Shown: positions 1-10,999, numbered from the stretch's first letter. The stretch: DNA of 64,000 nt from Mytilus trossulus (GCF_036588685.1 NC_086378.1:15355578-15419577), one strand, 5' to 3'. Program-made: numbers and translations. The notes: generated by a model from the letters alone, not told the origin.

Positions 1-1521
1 CCATCCAAAGCATCTGGTCCTGACAACATACCAAACAGAGTACTAAAACAATGCGCCGAACATCTGGCACCAATCATAACACTCATATTCCAGCTCTCAC
101 TAGACAGTGGTACACTACCAGAGGATTGGAGAAATGCAAACATCTCTAGCATATTTAAGAAAGGAGACCGACACGCGGCCGAAAACTACAGGCCAGTCTC
201 ATTGACATCAGTACCATGTAAACTTCTTGAGCACATCATATGCCGTCATATACTCAAACATCTGGAAAAGCATAATGTATTAACATCACTAAACCACGGC
301 TTTAGATCTGGATATTCCTGTGAGACCCAACTTGCCATTACAATCCATGATATGCTACAATCCTACGATAAAGGAAACCAAGTAGATATTGCGATTCTGG
401 ATTTTTCAAAAGCGTTCGACACAGTACCTCATGATAGACTCTTGCACAAAATAGACCAATATGGAATTAGAGGAAATATCCACAAATGGCTAACTTCATT
501 CCTAACCGAAAGAAAAATGCGAGTACAACTTGATGGAGAAAACTCGAGCAATGCTTCTGTTGAATCCGGAGTCCCCTAAGGAACGGTACTAGGACCCATC
601 CTCTTCCTGTGTCATATAAATGATCTCCCAGATGCAGTAAACTCATCAGTACGACTATTTGCAGACGACTGTTTGCTCTATCGGGAAATCAAAAGCCAAA
701 ATGACCATAACAAACTACAAGAGGATCTCAAATCACTAGAAAAATGGGCCGACGACTGGGGTATGCGCTTCAACGCCAAAAAATGTTATATGCTTAGCCT
801 GAAAAGTAAAAGTCAGCGTTTTTACAACCTTAACAACCACACGCTTGAACAAGTGTCATCCAACCCATACCTAGGACTACAAATACAAGAAGATCTTAAA
901 TGGAAAGAACAAATAACAAATACGTGTAACAAAGCCAGTTCTACCCTAGGCTTCCTTAGAAGGAACCTACAACACTGTCCTATGGAATGCCGTAAAACTG
1001 CATATATAGCTCTCATACGATCAATAATGGAGTATGGATCAATTATTTGGGACCCATATACCCAAAAAGACATCGACAAACTAGAATCCATACAAAAGAG
1101 AGGTGCTAGATTCATTACCAAAGACTACAAATCAAGAGAGGAAGGATGTATGACAAAAATGCTAAAAGAACTTCAGCTCCCGTCATTACAATCAAGACGC
1201 CAACAACAACGACTGATCTTCTTTTTCAAAGTGGTTGAGGGGAAGATACCAGCGCTTCCTCCCGACGATTTAATCCAATTTCATAGACCAAAGAGACAAA
1301 TCAGAGCAACAACATATAATAACTTTGTAACAAAAAACATTATAGACCACCAAGTCCGTAACAACAAACGTGCGGTCATAGTTCCAACTAGTAAGACAGA
1401 ACAGTACAAGAACTCTATTTTTGTGCGCACTGCAATAAACTGGAACCACCTGGAAGACTCAGTAGTGTGCGCCACTACTGCCGAGGAGTTTAAATCAGCA
1501 CTCCTCAGCAAGCGCGACTAA
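1..1521 (+). pseudogene. Non-LTR retrotransposon reverse transcriptase (Jockey/CR1-like), 3' part, one nonsense codon
   Basis: One reading frame runs from the left edge to the TAA at 1519-1521, broken only by a TAA at 577-579. It reads as reverse transcriptase: the finger motif NYRPVSLTSVPCKLLEHII near 184-240, motif A with DFSKAFDTVPHDRL near 400-440, the GVP-stop-GTVLGP motif at 568-600, and the catalytic FADD at 658-669. The C-terminal thumb-like part (EYGSIIWDPYT near 1030-1065) follows. The stop sits where the family normally has Gln in GVPQG, so a single C-to-T change of CAA explains it. The N-terminal endonuclease half lies left of the window. Members of this family copy their RNA by target-primed reverse transcription. 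The nearly intact frame suggests a young, recently disabled copy. Clade assignment rests on motif style only. Confidence 0.9.
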
Positions 1522-1620
1522 TTGTGCGCAGACCAACCCGTCACATAATAGCCGAAAGGAATCTGTGACGTACCCATCCTAATTACAGAAGTGGGAAATA
1601 CAGATACAGATACAGATTGT
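1522..1620 (+). repeat. 3' UTR and (ATACAG)n tail of the non-LTR element
   Basis: About 75 bases follow the RT stop codon, then three copies of a 6-bp unit (ATACAG) at 1598-1615. A short tandem tail directly after the RT frame is usual for Jockey/CR1/I-type elements that lack poly(A). It probably marks the element's 3' end near 1620. Confidence 0.6.
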
Positions 1621-2540
1621 CGACTGAATTCTAATTTATAGTATAATTTATATAATTTATAACTGTATTCACTATTTATCTGTTTTTTTTCCTGTCAATA
1701 TACTGTCATTACTGGTCTTCGTGATAATGGCGACAGGCTTGCTCAGCTTCCCTTATAAAACCATATAAAAGTTAAAACGGATGCGGTAACGTCTTACAGT
1801 TATGCTGGGGAAGTACGGATTATGACACTTATTATTGCTTCTATAAGACATTTGTTAGACCGTATGGTCCCACGGTCTTAATTTGTTAGTTATATAAGAA
1901 GGCTAAAAAACCTAATAAATTTCTTATATTATAAGCTAAAAGGTATAGGATTAGGTGTATAAACATGTTAAATCAACTTTCGTTAGTCCAAAAAGTTATG
2001 ACCTTGAAAGGCTCTAGCTTAGATATGTTTGCTTTGACGGCTAATAAATTAACTATCCACAATCGTACGAGTATATATAATACATGGATAGTGTGCATGG
2101 ATACGGTAAAATCCCATTTGACATTGTGTACGAGTGTTGTTACCTAAATAAACAAAAAAGACAACGGGCTAAATAACCGTATATAGTCTGCTCCAAATAT
2201 ATATTTCAACATATAGGTGTATTTATTAAATGAATACAATCAATGCAGATCAATGCAATAAGAATGGGAAATCTTGAATGTTTTTTTGATTTAAGGTTTA
2301 TGACCCCTAGCTTCTGTAGCCATTTTTGTACATATTCAAACTTCAATGGTTTGTTTTGTATATATTCGACTTTTTGTACGTATTTCTTTTGTTGTTATAA
2401 CGTGACTCTGTACTTTAAAAGATCCCGTCATTATGATATTGTTCTATTATATGTCATTATAGTGATTTATCATATGTTTAATAGTAAATACAGTAGTTTT
2501 GCATATTTGATAAATAGCCTGCTGTTTAATCCATATCGCG
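1621..2540. other. AT-rich non-coding stretch
   Basis: No convincing exon, splice-site pair or known repeat was seen. Short open frames here have no recognisable composition or domain. Confidence 0.5.
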
Positions 2541-2568
2541 CAACTTTGATGCGCACCCGTTATCGCAT

Positions 2569-2647
2569 ACCCTTTATCACACCCCTACCCTTTATCGCAC
2601 CCCTACCCTTTATCACACCCCTACTTTTTTTTTTTTTTTTTTTTTTT
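2569..2647. repeat. Three 18-bp tandem units followed by a 23-T run
   Basis: Three copies of ACCCTTTATC(A/G)CACCCCT lie head to tail at 2569-2622, followed by ACT... and a run of 23 T at 2625-2647. A related unit precedes them at 2559-2570 (GTTATCGCATACC). Just downstream, at about 2715-2790, are several TGACGTCA motifs in the repeated phrase GTGACGTCACGAACGTCAA. A similar layout in the opposite orientation occurs at about 25165-25275. Confidence 0.75.
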
Positions 2648-3026
2648 ACATACAGAAAGTTTTGTTGTTTTTTTTGCTCAAGATTTTTTTTCTCAAAATA
2701 GGTCAATTTTTTTAATGACGTCATTTTTTTGGTATGTGACGTCACGAACGTCAATTTTTTTATATTGAATGTGACGTCACGAACGTCAAGTTTTCATATT
2801 AAAAAATACAAAACACACAAATAAATACAATAATAAACAAAATAGTTTTTAAAACAACAGCACGCAAATTGTAAGGTAACCAAAGTGCTTCGGATAAGGA
2901 ATTGAGCAGTTCTTTTTTAAGGCCTTTGAAACAAGACAAAGGTAGAACTAAGGTAACCCAGTGCTATGGATTAGAAAACAGTTCATATAATATAATACTC
3001 TTGTGTTGAAATATATGATAAAGCGT

Positions 3027-3161
3027 ATAATACATGGCAAAATCCGTATCACATGCCGTATCACCCTCGACCAATATCATCCCTCGGGCCTAAAGGCCCT
3101 TGGGCTGATATTGATGTCTCGGGATGATACGACATATGATACGGATTTTGCCATGTATTAT
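3027..3161. repeat. Long imperfect hairpin (foldback element)
   Basis: The left arm starts ATAATACATGGCAAAATCCG at 3027 and the right arm ends with its reverse complement at 3161. The outer 24-25 bases pair perfectly, and imperfect pairing continues to a tiny loop near 3092-3095 (GGCCT-AAA-GGCCC). Arms are about 66 bp. This is a foldback/MITE-like unit or an RNA-level hairpin; no target-site duplication is obvious. Confidence 0.8.
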
Positions 3162-4390
3162 TCTCTATATATTTCTATTATGAATTACAATATACGTTGA
3201 ACCACAAACGTCAAAATCATTCAATCGCGTATACATAGTGGAATAACTATTTGTGGATTCTTATAAATTCTATATATATATAAATAACTTTTGAACTAGT
3301 TTAAATCTCTATTTCTGAAATTTATTCTTACATACTTTTGATTTTTTAACCCTGTATGCTTACATTGCCTATGTAAATTTTAAAACATTTTGTATGCACA
3401 TTGAACAACAAATTTATGTGACGTATAAAATGTTCTGACGTCAGACACTCAAATCAATGATACTCGATGTTTTTGTGTTCTGTTAAATTGTTCCTTTTAA
3501 AATTGTTTTACGATGATGACTGATGTACCCATATTTTGACTATTTTATGTATTGTGTCTGTTTATTTAACGTATCAATGTAAATATAACGGAATTTGATG
3601 AGACTGTCATTAAAGTGAGAGGGTTAGCGCTATAGAACCTGGTCTAATCCACCATTTTCTACATTTGAAAATGTCTGTACCAAGTCTGGAATATGACAGT
3701 TCTTGTCCATTCGTTTTTGATGCGTTTTGTTATTTGATTTTGCCATGTGATTATGGACTTTCCGAATTGATTTTCCTCTAACTTGAAGTTCAGTATTTTT
3801 GTGATTTTACTTTTTTGTATCAAAACTAGATACAATTAATAATAGAGACAGGCCATTTTGAACATATACCAAGGGGAAACCTGATGCAAAGCATTAATAT
3901 TTACTGTTTCATTGCATTTTATAGAAAAAGAGTACTTTGTTGCAAATAAACCCAGAATTTTATAGAAAATACACAGCCTTGATTACAGATATTTTTGTTA
4001 TAAAATTTGAAACATAGATTGCTTACTTACTTTTTTATGATGTGCTAGTGTTTATTTTTTACAAAAAGTTCTAACCAACCTGTAAATTCCAAAATACCTC
4101 GTGCTGAGTCACTAAAGTCGAGCGCACCCTAAAAGGTGTACTTGATTTGGTCCATATCTTTATATTTGTTGTAACCAATAACTACAATAATAAACTTGTT
4201 TTCAGGAAATCAATGCTATAGAACTACATGCAGTAATCCTAAATCTATCAATCATCAAATCGCCAAATATGAGAGTACAAGAATAAAGACTGTGCATTTT
4301 CTATAAAATTTCCATATGTAGAAGTAGGTTATGTTATACAGTTTGGGTGGGCATGCAACACTTTCTCTTTAATTTTTTTGTGCCATCCTT
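3162..4390. other. Non-coding stretch, nothing recognised
   Basis: AT-rich sequence with short poly-T runs. No exon, transposon end or tandem array was identified on either strand. Confidence 0.45.
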
Positions 4391-4394
4391 CTAG

Positions 4395-4481
4395 GAAATT
4401 CAAAAGGTTGAGCAGATAAGAAAGCTGTACAGAAAACTGTTAAAGATTGAAAAAAAAAGAAAAGGCAAAAGACATTGTTAA
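4395..4481 (+). CDS. Candidate lysine-rich terminal exon
   Basis: A strong polypyrimidine tract and acceptor (TTTTTTTGTGCCATCCTTCTAG) precede 28 open codons ending in TAA at 4479-4481. The peptide is basic and helix-like (it contains VEQIRKLYRKLL and ends KGKRHC). It could be the last exon of a + strand gene whose other exons I could not find, or chance. No upstream partner exon was identified. Confidence 0.25.
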   Translation, partial: EIQKVEQIRKLYRKLLKIEKKRKGKRHC

Positions 4482-4503
4482 TGGGAGACGAATGCGTGAT
4501 ACC
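4481..4503 (+). CDS. Possible first coding exon of gene A
   Basis: A short ATG-initiated stretch encodes MGDECVI plus two bases, followed by a good donor GTAAGT at 4504. Its phase matches the acceptor of gene A's first secure exon at 5328, which would give MGDECVIP joined to the hydrophobic VIAVLFL segment. This is a one-in-three phase match with no homologous exon seen for gene B, so it is only a candidate. Confidence 0.15.
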
Positions 4504-4555
4504 GTAAGTAGTATGTAAACATTTTAGATTATTTATGTTATATAAACGGATAAAT

Positions 4556-5100
4556 GCATCAGAAATGCCAATTATTGGTATGTCAGATTTCTTAAGGTTC
4601 AAGAATTCTTTTTATTCATAATCGATCTTAGAGTAAGGACACGTCTTCACAATCAAGCAGCTCTAATTCAGGCCAGACACTGCCCTTTGGCAGCTTTTTG
4701 AAGAACAAACCAAAACCAGTTACACAGCCTGAAACATTTTGAATATTTATGCAATTTACATGTATTATTATTGCCGTTTTTAATTTTTCCGTATATCTTG
4801 TTCAACCGTTTTATCCGGTACGCTTCCGTTAGGTGTCCGTTTTATGCGGTACTCGTCCGTTGGATGTACGTTCGACATCCATTCTGTCCGGTATACGTTG
4901 CACATCCGGTGTGTGTCCGTTATGCATTCGTAACGCGTCCGTTTTATTTGGTCAGTACATCAACGGACTCCCAACGGATGACAATTTTGTCAATGGACAA
5001 CTTTTATTTTCATTCGTTAAGCATCCGTTCGTGCTTCCGGTACGGTGTGACCGAGACTTTAGGCATCCGTTCGAGCTATCCGTTAAGGTGTGACCGAGGC
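4556..5100 (+). mobile_element. Truncated copy of a CCGTT-array DNA transposon
   Basis: This matches 26638-27153 closely: both begin GCATCAGAAATGCCAATTAT, pass through CAGGCCAGACACTG, and then enter an array dense in CGTCCGTT-type words from about 4800 onward. The right end (CTATCCGTTAAGGTGTGACC near 5078-5097) matches the terminal inverted repeat of the longer copy. The left terminal repeat is absent, so this copy is 5'-truncated. It lies just upstream of gene A. Confidence 0.7.
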
Positions 5101-5327
5101 TTGATATTTGACAACTCGTAACAACTAGCGTAATTTTGCCGTAAAATAATCGTAGTAATTTGCAAGTATCCGAAATAATCAGGAAATAGCTCTTACTACA
5201 ACGGTCAAACAGGTGGTTAAAGTGACAAACCGTAAATTTGTGTAATCCGTGGTGACTCTTAAGAAAAATCTTTGTATTTTGATATGAAGAGGTTTTACTT
5301 ATTTTCTTTTGGAAAATTATGTTTCAG

Positions 5328-5662
5328 GGTAATTGCTGTCTTATTTCTATCAGGAGGAATATTGATCTCAAATTGGATTAATGCGCCACATGAAATAAAA
5401 GACCAGACTGATAACAGTGAAGATATGTTAATCATGAGACAAGAACTCCAACAATGTAAAGCTAGCATGACACAGATGGCGCAAGATTTCATTAGCTTAC
5501 AGGACAATTTCACACAAATACAAGAAAAGGTCGGAAACTTATCGAAGGTTTTAAATGTTTCTGTTGAAAATGCTAGAGATAATTTCCTCCATTTGAAAAG
5601 AGACATGAAGATCTTGAATGGAATGCAAGACATCCAAGAGCACAGATATATAACATATTCTG
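5328..5662 (+). CDS. Gene A exon: hydrophobic segment and coiled-coil ectodomain
   Basis: Acceptor TATGTTTCAG ends at 5327; the donor is GTAAAA at 5663. The exon opens with a hydrophobic segment (signal anchor or signal peptide), then heptad-rich sequence with QQC, sequons NFT, NLS and NVS, and the stretch HLKRDMKIL. It ends YITYS plus one base. The homologous acceptor in gene B (21649) fixes the exon start. Confidence 0.75.
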
Positions 5663-8600
5663 GTAAAAACAAGTTTTCCAATGAAATATTTTAGGTACTT
5701 TCCTCAACTTGATATTTAAATATTCTAAGAAATTTAACAACATCTCATGAAATGTATTCGTCATGGGCTGACTGCGTGTCCCTTCATTTGGAATGATCAA
5801 AGCTTAATTATAGTGTTATCAATCTGTGTTCACCCCCTAGTCGATTATAATCTAGGCAACCAAAACTACATGCTCGTTTCCTATAAACTTGTAAAACAAG
5901 TAGCAGGTAGACAGTGTTTCTGCCCCTCATTGGTCTCTTGGTCAAGTAATTCATTTAGAAAACTGGTTCAGTCAGTATTTAAAGAGACACTTACTGTCAA
6001 ATTGATGTTCATCGAATTGACTCAAATTCTCATATTTAATTTATAACCATGTGTAAAACATTTATCCAGATTATAAAAAATGTATAAAGTAAACAATTTA
6101 TTGCACCTAAGCTTGACACTGTTTGCTTCGTGTCGTGTGTACGTTAGTCTTGAAGCTATCTAATTAACTATCGAGTTGACCTTCGAGAACCTCTGATGTA
6201 GACAAAAATAAAGGTAGGAATAGAAGCTGACTTCTAAGTTTTGTTTGATTTCATATTATAGATTAAAAATATATGCTAATCACCGTTTTTACCTGTATAA
6301 GAATGATTTCTTGCGGATCGACTCAGTCAATGAAATGATTTACTTTTGTTTACATTCATTTCATTTTGAATAACCGAACACGCACAGTGAATGCGTTATT
6401 TATCTCTAGCTATGGGTAATTTTGAAGTTGAAATGGATAAATTGAGGTCGATTTATTCACTTGCAAGTGAATAATTCATCATGAATGTTTCTAAGCTTTA
6501 TTTGACAAAATTGAACGATACTGGCTGCTGAAAGCGAAATATTATTTCACTCTTCCAATTTCAATAATGAATGAAAAAAAAAATCATACTTTAGATTTTA
6601 TATCTCCTACCTTGTGCCCCTTTAAACAGTAGTTTATATTATAAGTTGTAAATAATCTACACTGGAATAACTGGTAGAACTGGTCATTTGGTGCAGTTTA
6701 AACTAATGTGAGAAGCAAATTATGGGTGTTGCTTTGAGGGAATTGCATTAACTCTGTAAGAAGCAAGACCATTTACGAAATAGAGTCAGAGTTGCCCGTT
6801 ATGCGAAACGATCTTAAAATTAAAAATGTCCAATGTTTTGTATATTGCCAATCTGTTTCATTTTTTTTCAACAAACTATTGGCATTCCCAATAGAAATAA
6901 AGAACCAATTTTGCCCTCTTCTTGCCAGCTTGTTCATTCATTCTCACGAGGCTGACTTCATATAGGAACTTCTAAGTAACTTAAGAAAGAAAAGAATTAA
7001 GCAATATCCTTTAACTTTACTTTCTGTCATATAGATGATGTTCTCTCACAAAATAATCAAAATTTGAAGATTATTTTGAACGCATCTATCTCATAGAATA
7101 AGAGATAAGGGATACAATAGATACAATAGATACAGTTAAGTCTGCCTCATATTTTGACTAAAAATTGAAAATGAGGGTCGGTTGAAAACAAAACTTTACG
7201 ACAACAGAGATGAGTTAAGCCTCCCAATTGTGAACTTTCCATTTTTATGTAACATCTTTCTGTTTTCTTTTTCCATAGAACACGTACAATATAGCACTCA
7301 ATTTTGCTTATCTTCCTGCTTTTTTTTTTACATAACAACATTTTAAAGCCAACTATAGATAAACAGATAATTGTAAATGATCTTTTGTATTACAGAAACA
7401 GTCGTTCTTCTACTGGCGGTGTTGACCATATGGACATTGATACTTTTTCTGATAGCATATACGTTTTTTCCATTGAGAAATGGTTTTTATGGTAGTCAAG
7501 GAAGCAATCATGATGATCCTCACGATACAAACGAAAGTCTGTGTGCACAGGTTCCAGTTCAAGCTGTAAGTGCATCGAGGGGAAAATGTAGTTAAAATGA
7601 TCATGTCAAATCCGACATTTAAGTTTACTTTGGGGCAATGGTAATCATGGTGAGCATTTAAATGTTTAATATGTATTAAGTTTATATAGAAAAAATGCTG
7701 AGAAAAAGTTGTTATAATACTTGGATTAACGTATGCATAATAGAACTAAAGGGTAGATAGATGGTGAACAAAGTGATCAAGTCATCGTATATTACTTTGT
7801 TTTTACATTGACATCATCCAGGTAAAATCATGTTTTTTTTCAACCAATTTTACACAATTTTGTATTGTTTTTTAATTTAGCAATTCTCTATTATTTGTTA
7901 AAAGGTTGATTTTTATTTGATTTTATTACTAAAAAACAATCTTTATTTCAGCCGATTAAGCAAAAAAGATGGACTAGTGAGTTGGAAGAATCTATTTGTA
8001 TTCTTAGTTTCCATGAAGAAACACAGGATTTACATCATAGAATAATCACATCAGTATTTCAGGAGGAAGAAGTTGAAATAAAGCCATTCCTACTGGAAAC
8101 AACTGATCCAGATGTATTAGATAATATACCAAGATGCCAATTCGTCTTTGTGTTTGTTGATTTTAATGAGACCAATGTTATTCTTGAAAACCCAGGTGCT
8201 AAGAGATCAGATACTGTCCAGGCATGTATGGATATGAGAGGTAAGAGAAAAGTATTAAAAAAAACCCACCAATAAATAAAGCAGACCATCATGTTGAAAC
8301 GTTGGTTGCAGAATTGTATGAAAAGTAAATTAACAAAAATACTGTCTCCTAGAAAAGTTACAAATTGCCGGAAATCCTTTATCAAATGGCAAAATTAAAA
8401 GCTCAAACAAATTATACGAATGAAAACCAACTGTTGTATTACTGAACTTGTACAATTCATGAATCATTATAAGCCGTATTTGGCACAACTTTTTGGACTA
8501 TTTGGTGCGCAATGCTCTTTAGCTTTGTACTTGTTTGGCTTTTTAAGTGTTTTACCTGAGTGTCACTGATGAGTCTTATGTAAAAGAAACGCATGTATGG

Positions 8601-9287
8601 TATACCAAATTATAATCCTGGTACCTTTGAAAACTATTTAGTTAGATTAACATCTCGCTTGTATAGGACAGTCACATTCCATTCTATTTACAACATTTTG
8701 TGAGCAAAACAAAGAGATAATGATAATGCTATTTATTTGAACTTTTAAAACAAGTCAATTTATCTTGCTAAGCAGCTAGGAAGTATTTTAATAATCAATG
8801 TTCATCAACCTTCCTTCAGTTAAAATGTGCGATTAGGCACAGAAATAAAAACGAATGTGAACGCAAAACAAACTATTTAAAAGGCTTTAACGCTTTGAGA
8901 AATGTTTTTCTTGAAAGATTTGAACTATTGATAAATTTTCTATTAACATTATATAGTGCATGGTGAAAATAAACTTAAATAAAGTGTTGCTTAACAATAC
9001 TCTCTATGTTTTGCTGTTCAGGTGAGAGCAAGCTCATCACTGCTTGTGACTTAATATTTAAAATTAATTTTCCTTTTGTGTCCACAGCTGATGTATTTGT
9101 TATATATACAAGAGATAGAGGTTCTAGTTATTTAGGAGATGGCATCCTGTACAATAAGGACTTGTCAGCCTTTACAGGACATTTTCTATTGAAAGAACTC
9201 ACGGCTAAACACAGAGGACTAAGCGTATATGATACATTTACACAATACCAGAAAAGTCACATCAGGAAAATTGTACTAGAGAAATGA
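5328..9287 (+). CDS. Gene A: membrane receptor-like protein, coiled-coil ectodomain plus alpha/beta cytoplasmic domain
   Basis: Four exons (5328-5662, 7396-7565, 7952-8240, 9088-9287) with GT/AG borders join in frame in phases 1, 0 and 1 and encode about 330 residues. Order: hydrophobic segment (VIAVLFLSGGILISNW), coiled coil with three N-glycosylation sites and one Cys, a transmembrane helix, an Asp/His-rich juxtamembrane linker, and a C-terminal domain of about 145 residues. That domain alternates predicted strands (ICILSF, VEIKPFLL, CQFVFVFVDF, ADVFVIYT) with helices, a small Rossmann-like arrangement. I do not recognise a named family; TIR/SEFIR-like is inference from strand order and length. 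Gene B is a paralogue with identical exon phases. The start codon lies in an upstream exon: an ATG at 5284 is in frame, but gene B has an acceptor and no ATG at that point. A candidate poly(A) signal AATAAA is at 9494-9499. Confidence 0.8.
5663..7395 (+). other. Gene A intron with a Penelope-like insertion
   Basis: This 1733-base intron aligns in patches with gene B's 742-base intron, for example around CATGCTCGTTTCCTATAAAC at 5870 and 22232. The extra length includes the Penelope-like relic at about 6905-7260, which gene B lacks, so that insertion followed the gene duplication. Confidence 0.6.
6905..7260 (+). pseudogene. Penelope-like reverse transcriptase fragment
   Basis: Broken frames read CPLLASLFIHSHEADFI (about 6911-6964), HIDDVLSQNNQN (about 7027-7065), DTVKSASYFD (about 7130) and TKLYDNRDELSLPIVNFPF (about 7189-7245). 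These match, in order, the motifs of the relics at 11.7-12.6 kb and 39.4-39.9 kb, including the catalytic Y/H-IDDV. Several stops and small indels are present. It sits in gene A's intron. Confidence 0.7.
7396..7565 (+). CDS. Gene A exon: transmembrane helix and linker
   Basis: Acceptor TTGTATTACAG ends at 7395; the donor GTAAGT starts at 7566. The first codon is completed by the G of the previous exon (Glu). A membrane segment (TVVLLLAVLTIWTLILFLIA) is followed by FFPLRNGFYGSQGSN and an Asp/His/Glu-rich stretch. The exon ends in phase 0. Confidence 0.85.
7952..8240 (+). CDS. Gene A exon: first half of the cytoplasmic alpha/beta domain
   Basis: Acceptor CTTTATTTCAG ends at 7951; the donor GTAAGA starts at 8241. 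The basic start PIKQKRW is typical next to a membrane. It is followed by strand ICILSFHEE, a helix, strand VEIKPFLLE, then CQFVFVFVDFNETNVILEN. Identity with gene B is very high here. Confidence 0.85.
8465..8645 (+). repeat. Dispersed repeat (GCGTCTGGCGTA family), 3' part
   Basis: Matches 54720-54895: GCCGTATTTGGCACAACTTT, then CACTGATGAGTCTTATGTA, then ATTATAATCCTGGTACCTTT. It lies in gene A's third visible intron and is absent at that point in gene B. The core CACTGATGAGTC is shared by all copies in the window. Confidence 0.75.
9088..9287 (+). CDS. Gene A last exon: second half of the cytoplasmic domain
   Basis: Acceptor TTGTGTCCACAG ends at 9087; TGA is at 9285-9287. It encodes strand ADVFVIYTRDRGSS, then a helix (FTGHFLLKELTAK) and a final amphipathic helix ending HIRKIVLEK. 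Gene B matches almost residue for residue until HI, after which the last codons differ. Confidence 0.85.
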
Positions 9288-9299
9288 CAATATATTCTC

Positions 9300-10650
9300 T
9301 CTATAATAAAAAAAAACCCATCTTAACAGCCGATTGACAAACATGACTACTAATAGTACTGTTATAACTTGGGGCTTTTTGTATAACTGACAAAGGTAAA
9401 GGGTATGGGGATATTTACATATGATAATATTGGGGCTATAGTTTTATTTCATGTATCCAAATTATCAACATGTACAAGTAAAGGATTCTGCCAAATAAAT
9501 TTCACTCATCGCTTATATTTCTGAAATAATAAATTGCTATAGTACTGATATTAAAATCGAATAACTAGACTGTATTATTGTATATCTTAAAACATAGACA
9601 TATACCGTGGTTATTGATTGCAATTATAACTTTAACTTGGATGTGCTCTATTTAAAGTCAATGATGGTGCTTTCTTTATTTTATTGTAAATGTTGTGATG
9701 AAAAAAAAAGAAATGAGCTTAGTTTGCAAACACTCAAGAGCCTGACTGATAGCCATTACAATAATGGAGTTTGCTAATTAATAGAAAGAAAAATCATGAT
9801 TAGCATGATATTTGCCAAAAACGAAACATTATACCAACGTGGTATTATAGTGCTATATAAATAGTTATTGCTATGTATGTATGCATGTACTCTTATCAAT
9901 TATCTTTTTATCAGCTTTTCAATCATTGTCTTTATTATGTCATTTGGTTTACATTTTTTTTAAACAATTTGCCAGAAACCATTATGATATATCATTAATA
10001 CTCAGTAATTTACGAACATTTATTTGCTTTAATCATATTTCAAATCTTTGTCGTTGAAATGGTGGACATAACCTTTGCATATGTTACATTTTAGTGTTGT
10101 GTCAGCTTTAATTGAACATTTCTTGCCACAAGTCCCTCTTTCTGTTTCTTTAGCTGATGAGGTTTAACGCTTATAACTAGACCATTTCTTGCCTCAAGTT
10201 CATTTTTTGTTGTTTCATTAGCTAATGAGATATAAAGCTTATTTTTGACCATTTCTTGCCTCCATTACATCTTTTGTTGTTTCATTACCAGATGAAATGT
10301 TTAGCTTCTAATTTCACAATTTCTTGCCTCAAGTCAATCTATTGCTGTCTCATTAGCTGATGGAATTTTGAGCTTTTGATTAAATTAGTTGTACAGAAAC
10401 CACTTATTATACGATGTTAATATGCAGTTGCATTTATTTAGTGTCCGTGCTTTTCATACGCATGACAAATGTTCATCATCAATATTTGGACATGGTACTT
10501 GAAAGTATGGAAAGAATAGAACCGTTGATACACGTATTTGTATCTGATTAAAGCGATACAACTTTACAAATAAATTATTAAGCTGCTCCATTATTGTTAT
10601 TATTTTAGGCCTATTGACTTTGTTTGCATAGTTAAGAAGTTACATGTTCT
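9300..10650 (+). other. Gene A 3' flank shared with gene B
   Basis: Non-coding. Patches align with 30130-31690 downstream of gene B, for example CATATACCGTGGTTATTGAT at 9599 and 30402, so the duplicated block extends about 1.3 kb past gene A's stop codon. It contains the 67-bp minisatellite described separately. Confidence 0.6.
10110..10385. repeat. 67-bp minisatellite, about four units
   Basis: Four head-to-tail units, each with a core near CCATTTCTTGCCTCAAG, then TTGTTGTTTCATTAGCTGAT and a variable end with AGCTT. Units start near 10110, 10183, 10251 and 10317. The paralogous flank of gene B (about 31308-31465) holds about two and a half units. Confidence 0.8.
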
Positions 10651-10654
10651 TTAT

Positions 10655-10745
10655 TTGACCTTTTTAACTTTTTTGGATTTGAGCGTCACTGATAAGTCTT
10701 TTGTAGATGAAACGCGCGTCTGGCGTATCTATGATGAGTTTATGT
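10655..10745 (+). repeat. Dispersed repeat core (GCGTCTGGCGTA family)
   Basis: Contains GAGCGTCACTGATAAGTC followed by GAAACGCGCGTCTGGCGTAT, the most conserved part of a family with copies at 8.5, 18.0, 54.6 and 60.4 kb. Only the core is left here. Confidence 0.75.
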
Positions 10746-10999
10746 ATAGTTTATAACAGCTTACCAGACACCAACATTATTTTGTATGCTTCAAAGACCG
10801 GAAAAGTTCAACAAAACACACACCCCTGAACGGAACCTGCTTTTACCATAGGGTCCGAGTTATGTGCTAATTAATTATGTGGTTAAATAATTACCCTTTT
10901 TTCAATCGCCTTTACGTAAAATTGCCCTTTTTTTCTGACTAGCACCTGACTAGCATCCTGGCTAGAATACTGCCAAAGAAACTAACTATTTGATAACAA

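Noticed and set aside
822..1121. Antisense open frame over the first reverse transcriptase
   Set aside because: It is the complement of the well-supported RT frame.
2243..2701. 152-codon + strand open frame
   Set aside because: It is rich in Phe/Tyr/Cys and runs into the 18-bp repeats and the poly-T run; composition is that of AT-rich repeat, with no domain or splice support.
4771..5121. Cys/Arg-rich open frames over the CCGTT array (also 26234-26527 and 26778-27161)
   Set aside because: They follow the CGTCCGTT word array of a non-autonomous transposon; the translations are repetitive and differ between copies.
7390..7604. Antisense open frames over gene A's membrane exon (also over gene B, 22748-22948)
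   Set aside because: They are shadows of the spliced + strand exons, whose borders and paralogue alignment are clear.
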